From NCBI RefSeq assembly GCF_028622115.1, contig NZ_CP097263.1:1302001-1366000 (forward strand): 64,000 bases of DNA, given 5' to 3'. Positions 40,001 through 47,723 of this stretch are shown here, one piece after another (within the stretch, counting starts at the first letter, position 1; each line of letters begins with the position of its first letter). Both the position numbers and the translations under genes were made by a program. A model generated the notes under the pieces. That model was given only the letters and a program-made list of their open reading frames with translations, made no database searches and was not told the origin of the DNA. Source of the DNA: Kutzneria chonburiensis. GTDB taxonomy: Bacteria; Actinomycetota; Actinomycetes; Mycobacteriales; Pseudonocardiaceae.

Positions 40001-41976
40001 GTGAGCTTGTTGCCCGACAGGGAAAGCCGGGCCAGCAGATCAAGGTCGGCCAGCTGCTCGGGCAGCGCGGTGAGACCGTTTCCGCCCAGGTACAGTTCGG
40101 TCAGGCTGGTCATGCTGCCGAGCCACTCCGGCGCGTGGTCGACGCCGATGGAATGAGCGTTCAGAGCCGACAGCCGAGGCAGGTCCCGGAGCCACTCGGG
40201 CAGCTCGTGGATCTTGCAGCCCTCGACGGCCAGCTCGGTCAGCAGGGTCAGCTCGCGCATTCCGTCAGGCAGCACGGACAGCGGATTGTGGTTCAGCCAC
40301 AGCTTCCTGAGCTCGGTGAGACCGGCCAGCCAGTCCGGCAGCGTGGCGATCCGGTTGTTGTTCAACGCCAGCATGCGCAGCTCGGTCATTCCGTGCAGCT
40401 GCTCGGGCACGGTCTCGAATTCGTTCTGGCTGATCCACAGCTCGGTCAGTCTACCGAGCTGCCGCAGCGAGTCCGGCAACTCGCGGAGCGCGTTGACGTG
40501 CAGGCGCAGGCACCGTAGCGAGGTCAGGTTGCCCAGCCGGTCGGGAACCGCGGTCAGACCACACTCGCCGAGGAACAGGTGCGTCAGCCCGGTCATCTCG
40601 CCGATCCAGGCCGGCAGGTCGCCGAGCGGGTTGGTCTCCACATCGAGCCTGGTCAGGTCGTCCAGGTCGCCGATCCAGCGCGGCAGCGTGGTGAGCTTGT
40701 TACCGTCGATCCGCAGGTTGTTGAGGTGCGGCGGGGCGGTGAAGTCGGTCGGCAGCTCGCGCAACTCGTTGTTGCTGAGCCAGAGCACGCTGAGCCCGGT
40801 CAGGTTGCCGAGCCACGGTGGCAACTCGGTCAGGTGGCTGTCGCTGATGGCGAGCGAGCTCAACGCGGTCATCTCACCGAGCCAGTCCGGCACGCCGCGC
40901 AACGAGTTCCCCTGGGCGTACAGGCGGCGAAGGTTCGGCAGCCGGCGGAGGCTCGACGGGAGTTCGGTCAGGCGGTTGTCGTTGACCCAGAGCGAATCCA
41001 ACGTGGTCAGGTCGGCCAGCCAGTCCGGCAGCGCGGTCAGCCGGTTCTGGTGCAGCCGCAGCATTTCCAGGCTGGACAGGTCCCTGATCCAGGCGGGCAC
41101 CTCGGTCAGCCGGCACCAGCCGAGACCGAGTTCGGTCAGCTCGGTCAGCGCGCCGAGCTGGTCAGGCACGGCCCCAAGGCGATTGCCGTCGACGCTCAAC
41201 GACGTCAAGCCCGAGGGGAGGTCCGGTAGCACGGTCAACCGGTTGTAGTCGAGGTCGAGTTCGGCCAGCGCCGGCATGTCGGCCAGCCAGGCCGGCAGCG
41301 TCGAGAGGTGGTTGCTTTCCAGGTCGAGCCGGGTGAGTCCGCGCAGACCGGAGACCCAGTCCGGTAGTGCCCGCAAGCCTGAGTCGCCGATGCCGAGTTC
41401 GGTCAGCGCGGTGAAGTTGCCGAGCCAGTCGGGGAGGTGCCGTAGCTGGTTTTCGCCGACGTACAGCTCGGTGAGAGCGAAACCGGAAAGCCACGGGGGT
41501 AGCGCGGCGAACTGGTTGTCTTGCAGGTACAGCTTGGTGAGGTCGAACCCCGCGAGCCAGTCGGGGAGTTCACGCAGGCGGTTGCGGCCGAGGTCGAGCT
41601 CGGTCAGGCCGGTCAGGTTGGCCAACCAGTCCGGTACGGCCGTCAGTCCGCAGGTCTTGAGGTGGAGGGTGGTCAGGCCGGTCATGGTGCCGAGCCACTC
41701 GGGCAACGCCGCGAAGCGGTTGGCATCCAGGTAGAGATTGCTGAGGTCGAGGTCGGCGATCCACCGGGGTAACTCGGTGAGGCGGTTGTTGTCGAGATCG
41801 AGTCGGCGGAGGCCGGTGAGGCGTGACATCCAGGGCGGCAGCGCGCGGAAGCGGTTCTCACCGAGGCGGAGGTCGGTGAGGGGAAGGTCGGCGAGCCACT
41901 CGGGGAGGGCGCGCAGGTAGTTGGTCTGGAGGTCGAGCTTGGTGAGCGACGTGAGCTCGGCGACGCGGGGCGGCAA
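37012..41976 (-). CDS. Roco protein: LRR array, Roc GTPase, COR and zinc-like C-terminal region
   Basis: 1654 residues from TTG 41976. Residues 1 to about 945 are around 40 LRRs of 23 residues (LTELxLGxNxLTALPxWLxx). The Roc domain has P-loop GEGGVGKTS (about 965-973), G3 AWDFGGQQIYHATHQFF and a G4-like THIGD. COR follows (DILYYAEDPELSEIVVLRP, AWVNDYISRVLD). The C-terminal part has CRCTEDC and CHH, possible metal ligands. Cytosolic dimeric GTPase family related to LRRK2. The true start may be ATG 42071, which reads VGPEAANRRIDEALAAQ; one base appears missing near 42011, and restoring it joins that peptide to FLDLSDLHLAELPP, giving 1686 residues. The 3' end touches the deletion scar. Confidence 0.88.
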   Translation of the reverse strand: MPPRVAELTSLTKLDLQTNYLRALPEWLADLPLTDLRLGENRFRALPPWMSRLTGLRRLDLDNNRLTELPRWIADLDLSNLYLDANRFAALPEWLGTMTGLTTLHLKTCGLTAVPDWLANLTGLTELDLGRNRLRELPDWLAGFDLTKLYLQDNQFAALPPWLSGFALTELYVGENQLRHLPDWLGNFTALTELGIGDSGLRALPDWVSGLRGLTRLDLESNHLSTLPAWLADMPALAELDLDYNRLTVLPDLPSGLTSLSVDGNRLGAVPDQLGALTELTELGLGWCRLTEVPAWIRDLSSLEMLRLHQNRLTALPDWLADLTTLDSLWVNDNRLTELPSSLRRLPNLRRLYAQGNSLRGVPDWLGEMTALSSLAISDSHLTELPPWLGNLTGLSVLWLSNNELRELPTDFTAPPHLNNLRIDGNKLTTLPRWIGDLDDLTRLDVETNPLGDLPAWIGEMTGLTHLFLGECGLTAVPDRLGNLTSLRCLRLHVNALRELPDSLRQLGRLTELWISQNEFETVPEQLHGMTELRMLALNNNRIATLPDWLAGLTELRKLWLNHNPLSVLPDGMRELTLLTELAVEGCKIHELPEWLRDLPRLSALNAHSIGVDHAPEWLGSMTSLTELYLGGNGLTALPEQLADLDLLARLSLSGNKLTSLPEWLRRAELTGLWITDNPIPELPDWLGDLTSLTELECDNTGLTRLPAWIGGLTALTYLSARGNRLQTIDVDFTRLTSLTLLDLTACALVELPDSLGELDGLRTLLLNDNFLGRLPHWLTGLTQLRALHVAGNLLSTLPEDIGHLTELSALSVTDNDLTSLPASFCRLTDLQTLMLASNHLAELPDDFGSLTKLTELFLGGNQLEALPATIGLLRDLKRVYLNDNLLTGLPDSIAELRSLVTLQVGGNWLRALPDCLVELPNLVDLIVTGNPLVSPPPEVTAGGSESVLEFLRERTRGSEAQWVSKLLVVGEGGVGKTSLVKALAEDDHDPKEPSTHGLLIRDLELDHPSQDVRMRLSAWDFGGQQIYHATHQFFLTNRSLFVLLWNARLGWEQGKLHYWLDIITARAPESPIVLVATHIGDRPVDLPLAELRKKYPNIADSVSVDNASRDGVAGLRELLGRQAAGLPLMGAEWPTTWLAAADALRATKENHITPARMWEIMAAAGVTDTRRQSFIARALHELGDILYYAEDPELSEIVVLRPAWVNDYISRVLDSAEVAGKHGLLTREHLNALWRDLDRGVRDHFLGMMDKYDLSYRVDPSKPGDLSLVVERLQWDPPDYHPEWDEMRRQPNAREIKVVYQLNTTPPGIPTWFIARSHRFSRGVHWRTGALLGHSDGEHLALVSADRQRNVVELAVRGPSPAGFFMVLDDGLNLTLERFPGLHITRRVPCRCTEDCPEMFDYENLRNRLALTPPRYEIECHHSAKMVSVPELLLGLAPSSRSSIETLLEQLGDRVGEQNDVMQRMFLRMQRGFQNLHEARCPSVFAIVPADRRRITGSVYEIHLYCEEPGAWHRLPGNQGVYAITQPREWFVKLGPHLQTLIRVLKHAAPLAGPILGVAVDVLNQQVKSDCDLMKELANQLPKDIDHDRTLPGDPSGDTAPTAHASTEADFRALRAMLTKLDADEQWGGLSRYDTPEGLTLYLCAEHLAQYRP

Positions 41977-42135
41977 CTCGGCGAGGTGCAGGTCGCTGAG
42001 GTCGAGGAAGTGGCCTGAGCGGCCAGGGCCTCGTCGATGCGGCGGTTCGCGGCCTCGGGACCAACCATCATGATCGGTAGTGAAGCACCGGGGGTGGACG
42101 GTGTCGGTGGTATGCGGCGGATTCGCCCGGGTGGC

Positions 42136-42546
42136 TCAGCCGCTGAGAGCGCTCACGGCGGCGAAGGAGTCGAGGTAGTCTCGCCAATGGGTGATCTTGC
42201 CCTGCTGCACGGTGATGATGGAGACGAAGCGGTTCTCGTACGGGGCGCCGGTGGCGACGAGGGTGCCCTGGACGCGGTACTCCAAGACGGTGACGTGCTG
42301 CTGGGGATCGCGGTAGACGCGAAGGTCGTCGCCGCGGGAGAGGCGGATGGAGTCGCCGTAAGGGCGATAGAGCTCCATGAGCGCCGCCCGGCTGTCGATG
42401 CGGCGGGGGTAGCCGGGGACTGTGACGACGTATTCCGTGACGGCGTCCTCGGCGAAGAAATCGAAGAAGTGGGCGCCGTCGACCTGGCCAAGAAGGCCCT
42501 GGCGGATGACGTCGAAGAAAGGGTCCAGTGCGGTGTAGTCGTCCAT
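42136..42546 (-). CDS. SnoaL-like (NTF2-fold) protein
   Basis: A 136-residue cone-shaped NTF2-fold protein: HFFDFFAEDAVTEYVVTVPG at the start of the fold, RAALMELYRPYG, and a C-terminal ITVQQGKITHWRDYLDSFA, the usual last strand with W-R-D-Y. SnoaL-like proteins are small isomerases, cyclases or dehydratases, or orphan binding proteins. Divergent from the WYL regulator at 42591 with an 8-bp-arm operator between them, so likely its target. Confidence 0.82.
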   Translation of the reverse strand: MDDYTALDPFFDVIRQGLLGQVDGAHFFDFFAEDAVTEYVVTVPGYPRRIDSRAALMELYRPYGDSIRLSRGDDLRVYRDPQQHVTVLEYRVQGTLVATGAPYENRFVSIITVQQGKITHWRDYLDSFAAVSALSG

Positions 42547-42564
42547 GGATCTGACGGTAGGACG

Positions 42565-42591
42565 TGACCAGGTCAGATACTGTCCTGGTCA
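42565..42591. promoter_or_regulatory. Operator dyad TGACCAGG-N11-CCTGGTCA
   Basis: Perfect 8-bp arms (42565-42572 and 42584-42591). The last base is the A of the WYL-gene ATG. The AGATACT inside the spacer could serve as a -10 with transcription starting at or near the ATG. It lies between the divergent SnoaL and WYL genes and is the probable site of autoregulation. Confidence 0.65.
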
Positions 42592-43532
42592 TGGCGGGAC
42601 CGTCGGACCGGGTGCTGAGGCTGCTGTCCGTGCTGTCGACCCGCCCGTCCTGGACGAACCGAGAGCTGGCGGAACGGCTCGAGGTGACCGAGCGGACGGT
42701 GCGGCGGGACGTGGCTCGGCTGCGGGAGCTGGGCTACGGGATTGAATCGGATGCGGGGCCGTGGGGTGGGTATCGCCTCGCCGCCGGCACGGCGATGCCG
42801 CCGCTGAGTCTGGACGACGACGAAGCGCTGGCGGTGGCGGTGGCGCTGCGGGAAGTGGCGCTGAAGGGAACGCTGGGCAGCGATCAAGCGGCGTTGTCGG
42901 CGTTGTTCAAGCTGCAACGGCTGCTGCCTCGACGAGTGGCCGACCGGCTGGGGCGGTTTGCCGATGCCTTTGTGCATACGCCGCAGGGAACGCCGGATCC
43001 GGTGTCGTCGGGGGTGTTGCTGGAGCTGGCGAGCGCGTGCCGGTATCAGGAGCGGCTCCGGCTGGCGTACCGGGATCGCAACGACCGGCAGAGTACGCGC
43101 GAGGTCGAGCCGTATCGGCTGGTGCGGACCAGCAACCGCTGGTACCTCGTGGCGCTGTCGGCCGGAGAGTGGCGCACGTTCCGGGCTGATCGGGTCATCG
43201 AAGCTCACCGAACTGGCTCACCGGCGCGGATTGCCGATCCGCCGGATGCGGCGCGCATGGTCGCGGACATGCTGACCAGCCACTATCCGGTGTACGCCAC
43301 GATCTACCTGCCGATGTCGATGGGCCAGGCACAGCAGCTCATCCCGCCGGGCTCGGGCGTGCACGAAGCCGAAAGTAACGGTACACGCGTTACTCTCGGC
43401 GGCACCGATATCGACGCGCTGGCCACGCGGCTGCTGGAGCTGGCCACGCCGCTGACGGTGCTGGCGCCGGACGAACTCCGCTCGGCGCTGCGCGAGCGTC
43501 TTCAGGCGCAGCTGGCCGCCCTGACGGGCTGA
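42591..43532 (+). CDS. WYL-domain transcriptional regulator (YafY/DeoR-HTH type)
   Basis: A 313-residue regulator. N-terminal winged helix (RLLSVLSTRPSWTNRELAER, LEVTERTVRRDVARLRELGY) then a WYL domain (RLAYRDRNDRQSTREVEPYR, VRTSNRWYLVALSAGEWRTF) and a C-terminal WCX extension. GTG 42564 is in frame, but it would put the operator inside the gene; ATG 42591 begins just before the HTH and may be leaderless. It probably responds to a nucleotide or other ligand and represses the SnoaL gene. AGTAACG...CGTTACT (43374-43394) is an internal dyad. Confidence 0.86.
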   Translation: MAGPSDRVLRLLSVLSTRPSWTNRELAERLEVTERTVRRDVARLRELGYGIESDAGPWGGYRLAAGTAMPPLSLDDDEALAVAVALREVALKGTLGSDQAALSALFKLQRLLPRRVADRLGRFADAFVHTPQGTPDPVSSGVLLELASACRYQERLRLAYRDRNDRQSTREVEPYRLVRTSNRWYLVALSAGEWRTFRADRVIEAHRTGSPARIADPPDAARMVADMLTSHYPVYATIYLPMSMGQAQQLIPPGSGVHEAESNGTRVTLGGTDIDALATRLLELATPLTVLAPDELRSALRERLQAQLAALTG

Positions 43533-43570
43533 CCGGGAATAACGCGGCACCCGTCGGACATGATCCGGTC

Positions 43571-44272
43571 ATGACGGTCGACTTCTCGGTCCTCGACAAC
43601 CCGGTCCGCAGCTCGCTGAGCGGCCCGCACGCGCGGTTCGCCGAGCAGCACGGGCAGGTGCTGCGCTACCAGCCCGACGTGGCCCCGTTCATGGCGCTGC
43701 CCGACCGGCCGGACGAGGCGGCGTGGCGTGACCTGGCCGACTTTGCCGGCCCCGGTGCGGAAGTCGTGCTCACCGCCGGGTCGGTCACGCCGCCTGAGGA
43801 CTGGGAGGTCGTGGCCGAGTTCCCGGCCGTGCAGCTGGTGGACGACGGGGTCGTGGGCGTCGAGTACCCCGAGGCCGTACGGCTCGGGCCGGCCGACGTG
43901 CCGGAGATGCTCGACCTCGTGGCCCGGACGCAGCCGGGGCCGTTCCTCCAGCGCACCGTCGAACTGGGCACCTACCTGGGCGTCCGCCGCGACGGCGCGC
44001 TGGTGGCGATGGCCGGCGAGCGCCTGCACCCGCCGGGTTTCACCGAGGTCAGCGCGGTCTGCACCGACCCCGGCCACCGCGGGCAGGGCTACGCCGCCCG
44101 GCTGGTCCAGGCGGTGGTCGCCGGCATCAAGGACCGCGGCGACATCCCGTTCCTGCACGCCACCGCGACCAACGAGAACGCGATCCGCCTGTACGAGGCG
44201 TTGGGCTTCCGGCTGCACCGCCGCCCGGTGTTCAAGGTGACGCGGGTGGGCTCGCTGGAGAAGGTGGGCTGA
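43571..44272 (+). CDS. GNAT-family N-acetyltransferase
   Basis: A 233-residue protein. The N-terminal 100 residues are a degenerate GNAT-like half; the C-terminal half holds the acetyl-CoA site CTDPGHRGQGYAARLV, with the R/Q-x-x-G-x-G/A pyrophosphate loop, and ATATNENAIRLYEALGF. FR47-like subgroup. Substrate unknown. It ends at a very strong hairpin. Confidence 0.88.
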   Translation: MTVDFSVLDNPVRSSLSGPHARFAEQHGQVLRYQPDVAPFMALPDRPDEAAWRDLADFAGPGAEVVLTAGSVTPPEDWEVVAEFPAVQLVDDGVVGVEYPEAVRLGPADVPEMLDLVARTQPGPFLQRTVELGTYLGVRRDGALVAMAGERLHPPGFTEVSAVCTDPGHRGQGYAARLVQAVVAGIKDRGDIPFLHATATNENAIRLYEALGFRLHRRPVFKVTRVGSLEKVG

Positions 44273-44276
44273 CGGG

Positions 44277-44303
44277 ACGTCAGGAAGGGGTCCTTCCTGA
44301 CGT
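44277..44303. terminator. Hairpin terminator (12-bp stem)
   Basis: ACGTCAGGAAGG-GGT-CCTTCCTGACGT is a perfect 12-bp stem with a 3-nt loop, 4 bp after the GNAT stop and between convergent genes. Confidence 0.85.
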
Positions 44304-44334
44304 TGGACGCGAGGATCGGTCCCTTGATCAAGGT

Positions 44335-44841
44335 TTAGCGCGGGGGTTCGAGACGGGCCAGCCAGGTCGTGAGGAGTTCCTCGAGCTGCGTGGCCTCGGC
44401 GGGGGAGAGGTCGGCCAGCACGCGGTGCTCGTTGCGCATGTGGGCGGCGAACGCCTCGTCGATGAGGGCACGGCCGGCCGGCGTGAGGGCGACGACCCGG
44501 CCGCGGCCGTCGGCGGCGCTGGGACGCCGGGTGACGAGACCGGCGGTTTCGAGGCGGTCGAGGCGCTTGGTCATGGCCCCGGTGGTGACCATGGTGAACG
44601 CCGCCAGCTCGCCGGGCGCGCGTTCGAACGGGTCGCCGGCCCGGCGCAGTGCGGCCAGCACGTCGAACTCGCCCTCGGACAGCCCGAACCGCTGGTACAC
44701 GGCGTTGAGCTGGTCGGACAGCAGCACACCGATCCGGTGCAGGCGGCCGATCACGCCCTGCGGGGACACGTCGAGATCGGGCCGCTCGCGATGCCATTCG
44801 GCCTGGATCCGGCCGACGTGGTCCAGAGGCTGCTGCGTCAC
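44335..44841 (-). CDS. MarR-family regulator
   Basis: A 168-residue MarR protein from GTG 44841. The core is LSEGEFDVLAALRRAG, PGELAAFTMVTTGAMTKRLD and RLETAGLVTRRPSAADGRGR (wing). It is divergent from the DMT exporter gene with two matching TAGCTTCC/GGAAGCTA palindromes in between, the second overlying the exporter start codon, so the protein should repress both. Confidence 0.86.
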   Translation of the reverse strand: MTQQPLDHVGRIQAEWHRERPDLDVSPQGVIGRLHRIGVLLSDQLNAVYQRFGLSEGEFDVLAALRRAGDPFERAPGELAAFTMVTTGAMTKRLDRLETAGLVTRRPSAADGRGRVVALTPAGRALIDEAFAAHMRNEHRVLADLSPAEATQLEELLTTWLARLEPPR

Positions 44842-44852
44842 AGCGCCTAGGA

Positions 44853-44894
44853 TAGCTTCCCGGGAAGGTATAAAGTAGCTTCCATGGAAGCTAC
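44853..44894. promoter_or_regulatory. Two MarR operator palindromes over the exporter start
   Basis: TAGCTTCCCGGGAAGGTA (44853-44870) and GTAGCTTCCATGGAAGCTAC (44875-44894, a perfect 20-bp palindrome) share the same half-sites, 23 bp apart. The second contains the ATG at 44884-44886. Confidence 0.8.
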
Positions 44895-45783
44895 CGTGAA
44901 GTGGAGCCTGGTGGCGGCGATCGCGCCGGTGGCCTGGGGCACCAACTACTTCGTCACCCACGAGCAGCTGCCGGCCGGATATCCGTTGTACGGCGCGGTG
45001 TTCCGGGCGCTGCCGGCCGGACTGCTGCTGCTCGCGGTGGCCCGTCAACGCCCGAAAGGCAGCTGGTGGTGGAAGTCGTTGGTGCTGGGCGGGTTGAACA
45101 CCAGCGTCTTCTTCACCCTGGTCTACCTCGCCGCGCAGGCCCTGCCGACCAGCCTGGCCTCGATGATCATGGCGACCTCGCCGGTGATGCTGATGCTGCT
45201 GGCCTGGCTGATCAACGCCGAGCGCCCGGGATCGGCCGCCCTGATCGGCGCGGTGATCGGCATCGGCGGCGCCTGCCTCATGCTGGCGACCTCAGCGGCT
45301 CATGTCGACCTGGTCGGCGTGCTTGCCTCGATCGCCGCGATGGCGTTGTCCTCACTGGGATACATCCTGGCCAAGCGCTGGGCCGGCGAAGTCGACGTGC
45401 TGGCCTCCACGTCGTGGCAACTCACGTGGGGCGGTCTGCTCCTGCTCCCGTTCGCCGTGCTGTTCGAAGGCGCCCCGCCCGCCCTCAGCCTCAACGCGAC
45501 CCTGAGTTTCGCGTACGTCACCGTGGTCGCGACGGCCATCGCCTTCGCCGCCTGGTTCGCCGGCCTCAAGCACCTGCCGGCCGGCACCGTCGGCCTGATC
45601 GGGCTGCTCAACCCGGTCACCGGCGTGCTGCTCGGCACGCTGGTCGCCGGCGACGGCCTGACCGGGCAACAGGTGGCGGGAATCGCCTTGGTGCTGGTCG
45701 GTCTGCTGCTGGGACAGCCGGTGGTGAAGCGCCTGTTCGGCAAGGAAACCCTTTTGTCCCCCATCGGGCAGAAACAGTACTGA
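44884..45783 (+). CDS. EamA/DMT-family transporter
   Basis: A 299-residue protein with ten transmembrane helices in two EamA repeats (WGTNYFVTHEQL, FRALPAGLLLL; and WGGLLLLPFAVLF, IALVLVGLLLG). ATG 44884 lies inside the operator and lacks a ribosome site. GTG 44896 has GGAAG 5 nt upstream and would start VKWSLVAAIAPVAWG, so it is a good alternative start. Likely an exporter of amino acids or metabolites, induced when MarR releases the operator. Confidence 0.87.
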   Translation: MEATVKWSLVAAIAPVAWGTNYFVTHEQLPAGYPLYGAVFRALPAGLLLLAVARQRPKGSWWWKSLVLGGLNTSVFFTLVYLAAQALPTSLASMIMATSPVMLMLLAWLINAERPGSAALIGAVIGIGGACLMLATSAAHVDLVGVLASIAAMALSSLGYILAKRWAGEVDVLASTSWQLTWGGLLLLPFAVLFEGAPPALSLNATLSFAYVTVVATAIAFAAWFAGLKHLPAGTVGLIGLLNPVTGVLLGTLVAGDGLTGQQVAGIALVLVGLLLGQPVVKRLFGKETLLSPIGQKQY

Positions 45784-45859
45784 TGGCGGGTTGATGGCCG
45801 TACGGGCAACCGGGAACCTGTCGATGGCCCCGACGGGCGGGGCCACGAAAGGAATCCCC

Positions 45860-47680
45860 ATGAGACGCCGGGCAATCCCTGCTGCCCTCTCGCTGGCGGT
45901 CGGGCTATTCGGACTAGTGGCGGTGACCCCGCCCGCACAGGCCGCGGCCTGCGGTGACCAGGTGATCGGCAACGCCGACTTCGAGACCGGGACCGCGCCG
46001 TGGACCGGCTCCACCGCCGCCATCGTGGCCGGCACGACGGCCGAGCCGGCGCACGGCGGCACCCGCCTCGCCCGGCTGGACGGCACCGGCGTCACGCACA
46101 CCGACACGCTGTCCCAGTCGGTGACGGTGCCGAGCGGCTGCTCGTCGGCCACGCTGACCTTCTGGTCGCACATCGACACCAAGGAGACGACCTCCAGCAC
46201 GAAGTACGACACGCTGGCGGTGCAGATCGGCTCCGACACCGTGGCCAGCTACTCCAACCTGGACAAGAACACCGGCTACGTGCAGCGCAGTGTCGACGTC
46301 TCCAAGTACATCGGCCAGACGGTGACGCTGACCCTGACCGGCCGCGAGGACTCCAGCCTGGCCACCAACTTCGCGCTGGACGACTTCTCCCTGACCACCG
46401 GCACCGGCAACCCGCCGCCCCCGCCGGACTCGACCCGCACGCCGATCAACCCGGCCTACACGGTCAACCTGACGTCCAACAGCGCCGGCGACACCTGGAC
46501 CGGGCACCAGAGCGTCACCTTCACCAACGGCTCCGCCACCGCGCTGCCCGAGGTGTACCTGCGGCTGTGGGACAACTACCACGGCTCCTGCCCGTCGACG
46601 CCGATCACGGTGACCAACCTGACCGGCGGCACCGCGTCGGCGCTGACCGTCGGCTGCACCGCGATGAAGGTGACGCTGCCGACCCCGTTGGCGCAGAACC
46701 AGTCGGCCACCATCGCGTTCGACCTGAGCATCGTGGTGCCCAGCGGGGCCGACCGGTTCGGCAACGACGGCGGGTTCAACATGATCGGCAACGCGCTGCC
46801 GGTGCTGGCGGTGCGCGACGGCTCGGGCTGGCACCTGGACCCGTACACCAACAACGGCGAGTCGTTCTACACGGTGATCAGCGACTTCGACGTGACCCTG
46901 GTGCACCCGACCAGTCTGCTCACGCCGGCCACCGGCACCTCGACCGAGACCACCAGCGGCAGCACCACGACCACCCATGCGGTGGCGGCCAAGGTCCGTG
47001 ACTTCGCCTGGGCCGCAGGGCCTTTCGCGAAGATCAGCAAGACCTCGGGCAAGGGCGTGCGGGTCAACGTCTACTCGGTCAGCGGGATCTCCAGCAGCAG
47101 CGCCACGTCCATGCTCAACCTGGCCGCCGACGCGGTCGACGTCCACTCCGGACGGTTCGGCGACTATCCGTACGGCGAGCTGGATGCCGTCATCGACAAC
47201 AACTTCTGGTTCGGCGGCATGGAATACCCGGGCTTCGTCATGGACCTCGTGTCCAACGTGGCCCTGCCGCACGAGATCGCGCACCAGTGGTTCTACGGCA
47301 TCGTCGGCGACGACGAGTACAACTCGCCGTGGCTGGACGAGGGCTTCACCGACTACGCAACGGACCTCTACCGCGGCGTGACCGGCTCCGGCTGCTCGAT
47401 CTCCTGGGCGTCCAGCGCCGAGAAGCTGACCAACTCGATGGCCTACTGGGACGCGCACTCGTCCCGGTACTCCACCGTGGTCTACAACTACGGCAAGTGC
47501 ACGCTGCACGACCTGCGGCGGCTGATCGGCGACACGGCGATGACCAACCTGCTCAAGTCGTACGCCCAGTCGCACTGGTACGGCGTGTCCACGGTGGCCG
47601 AGTTCAAGGCCGCGGCGCAGGCGGCGGCCGGCTCGACCGACCTCACGTCGTTCTGGACCTCGCACCGCGTGGAAGGCTGA
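45860..47680 (+). CDS. Secreted M1-family (gluzincin) metallopeptidase with N-terminal carbohydrate-binding-like domain
   Basis: A 606-residue protein from ATG 45860 with GAAAGGA 6 nt upstream. Signal peptide (MRRRAIPAALSLAVGLFGLV to PPAQAA, about 28 residues). Residues 30-190 form a galactose-binding-like beta domain (NADFETGTAPWTG, FALDDFSLTTG), then a Pro-rich linker, and an M1 domain. The zinc site is HEIAHQ followed exactly 18 residues later by the Glu of WLDEGF (HEXXHX18E), with FGGMEYPG, equivalent to the GxMEN exopeptidase motif, shortly before. Extracellular aminopeptidase-like enzyme. It ends at a 15-bp-stem terminator. Confidence 0.88.
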   Translation: MRRRAIPAALSLAVGLFGLVAVTPPAQAAACGDQVIGNADFETGTAPWTGSTAAIVAGTTAEPAHGGTRLARLDGTGVTHTDTLSQSVTVPSGCSSATLTFWSHIDTKETTSSTKYDTLAVQIGSDTVASYSNLDKNTGYVQRSVDVSKYIGQTVTLTLTGREDSSLATNFALDDFSLTTGTGNPPPPPDSTRTPINPAYTVNLTSNSAGDTWTGHQSVTFTNGSATALPEVYLRLWDNYHGSCPSTPITVTNLTGGTASALTVGCTAMKVTLPTPLAQNQSATIAFDLSIVVPSGADRFGNDGGFNMIGNALPVLAVRDGSGWHLDPYTNNGESFYTVISDFDVTLVHPTSLLTPATGTSTETTSGSTTTTHAVAAKVRDFAWAAGPFAKISKTSGKGVRVNVYSVSGISSSSATSMLNLAADAVDVHSGRFGDYPYGELDAVIDNNFWFGGMEYPGFVMDLVSNVALPHEIAHQWFYGIVGDDEYNSPWLDEGFTDYATDLYRGVTGSGCSISWASSAEKLTNSMAYWDAHSSRYSTVVYNYGKCTLHDLRRLIGDTAMTNLLKSYAQSHWYGVSTVAEFKAAAQAAAGSTDLTSFWTSHRVEG

Positions 47681-47685
47681 CCCAC

Positions 47686-47720
47686 CACGGAGTCCCTGCG
47701 CACTGCGCAGGGACTCCGTG
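47686..47720. terminator. Strong hairpin terminator (15-bp stem)
   Basis: CACGGAGTCCCTGCG (47686-47700) pairs perfectly with CGCAGGGACTCCGTG (47706-47720) over a CACTG loop. It lies between the convergent peptidase and alcohol dehydrogenase genes, 5 bp after one stop and 3 bp before the other. Confidence 0.88.
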
Positions 47721-47723
47721 CTT

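Noticed and set aside
39150-41976. Regular spaced repeats that could suggest a tandem or CRISPR-like array
   Set aside because: The roughly 69-bp periodicity is the coding repeat of 23-residue LRRs; units are diverged and there are no unique spacers.
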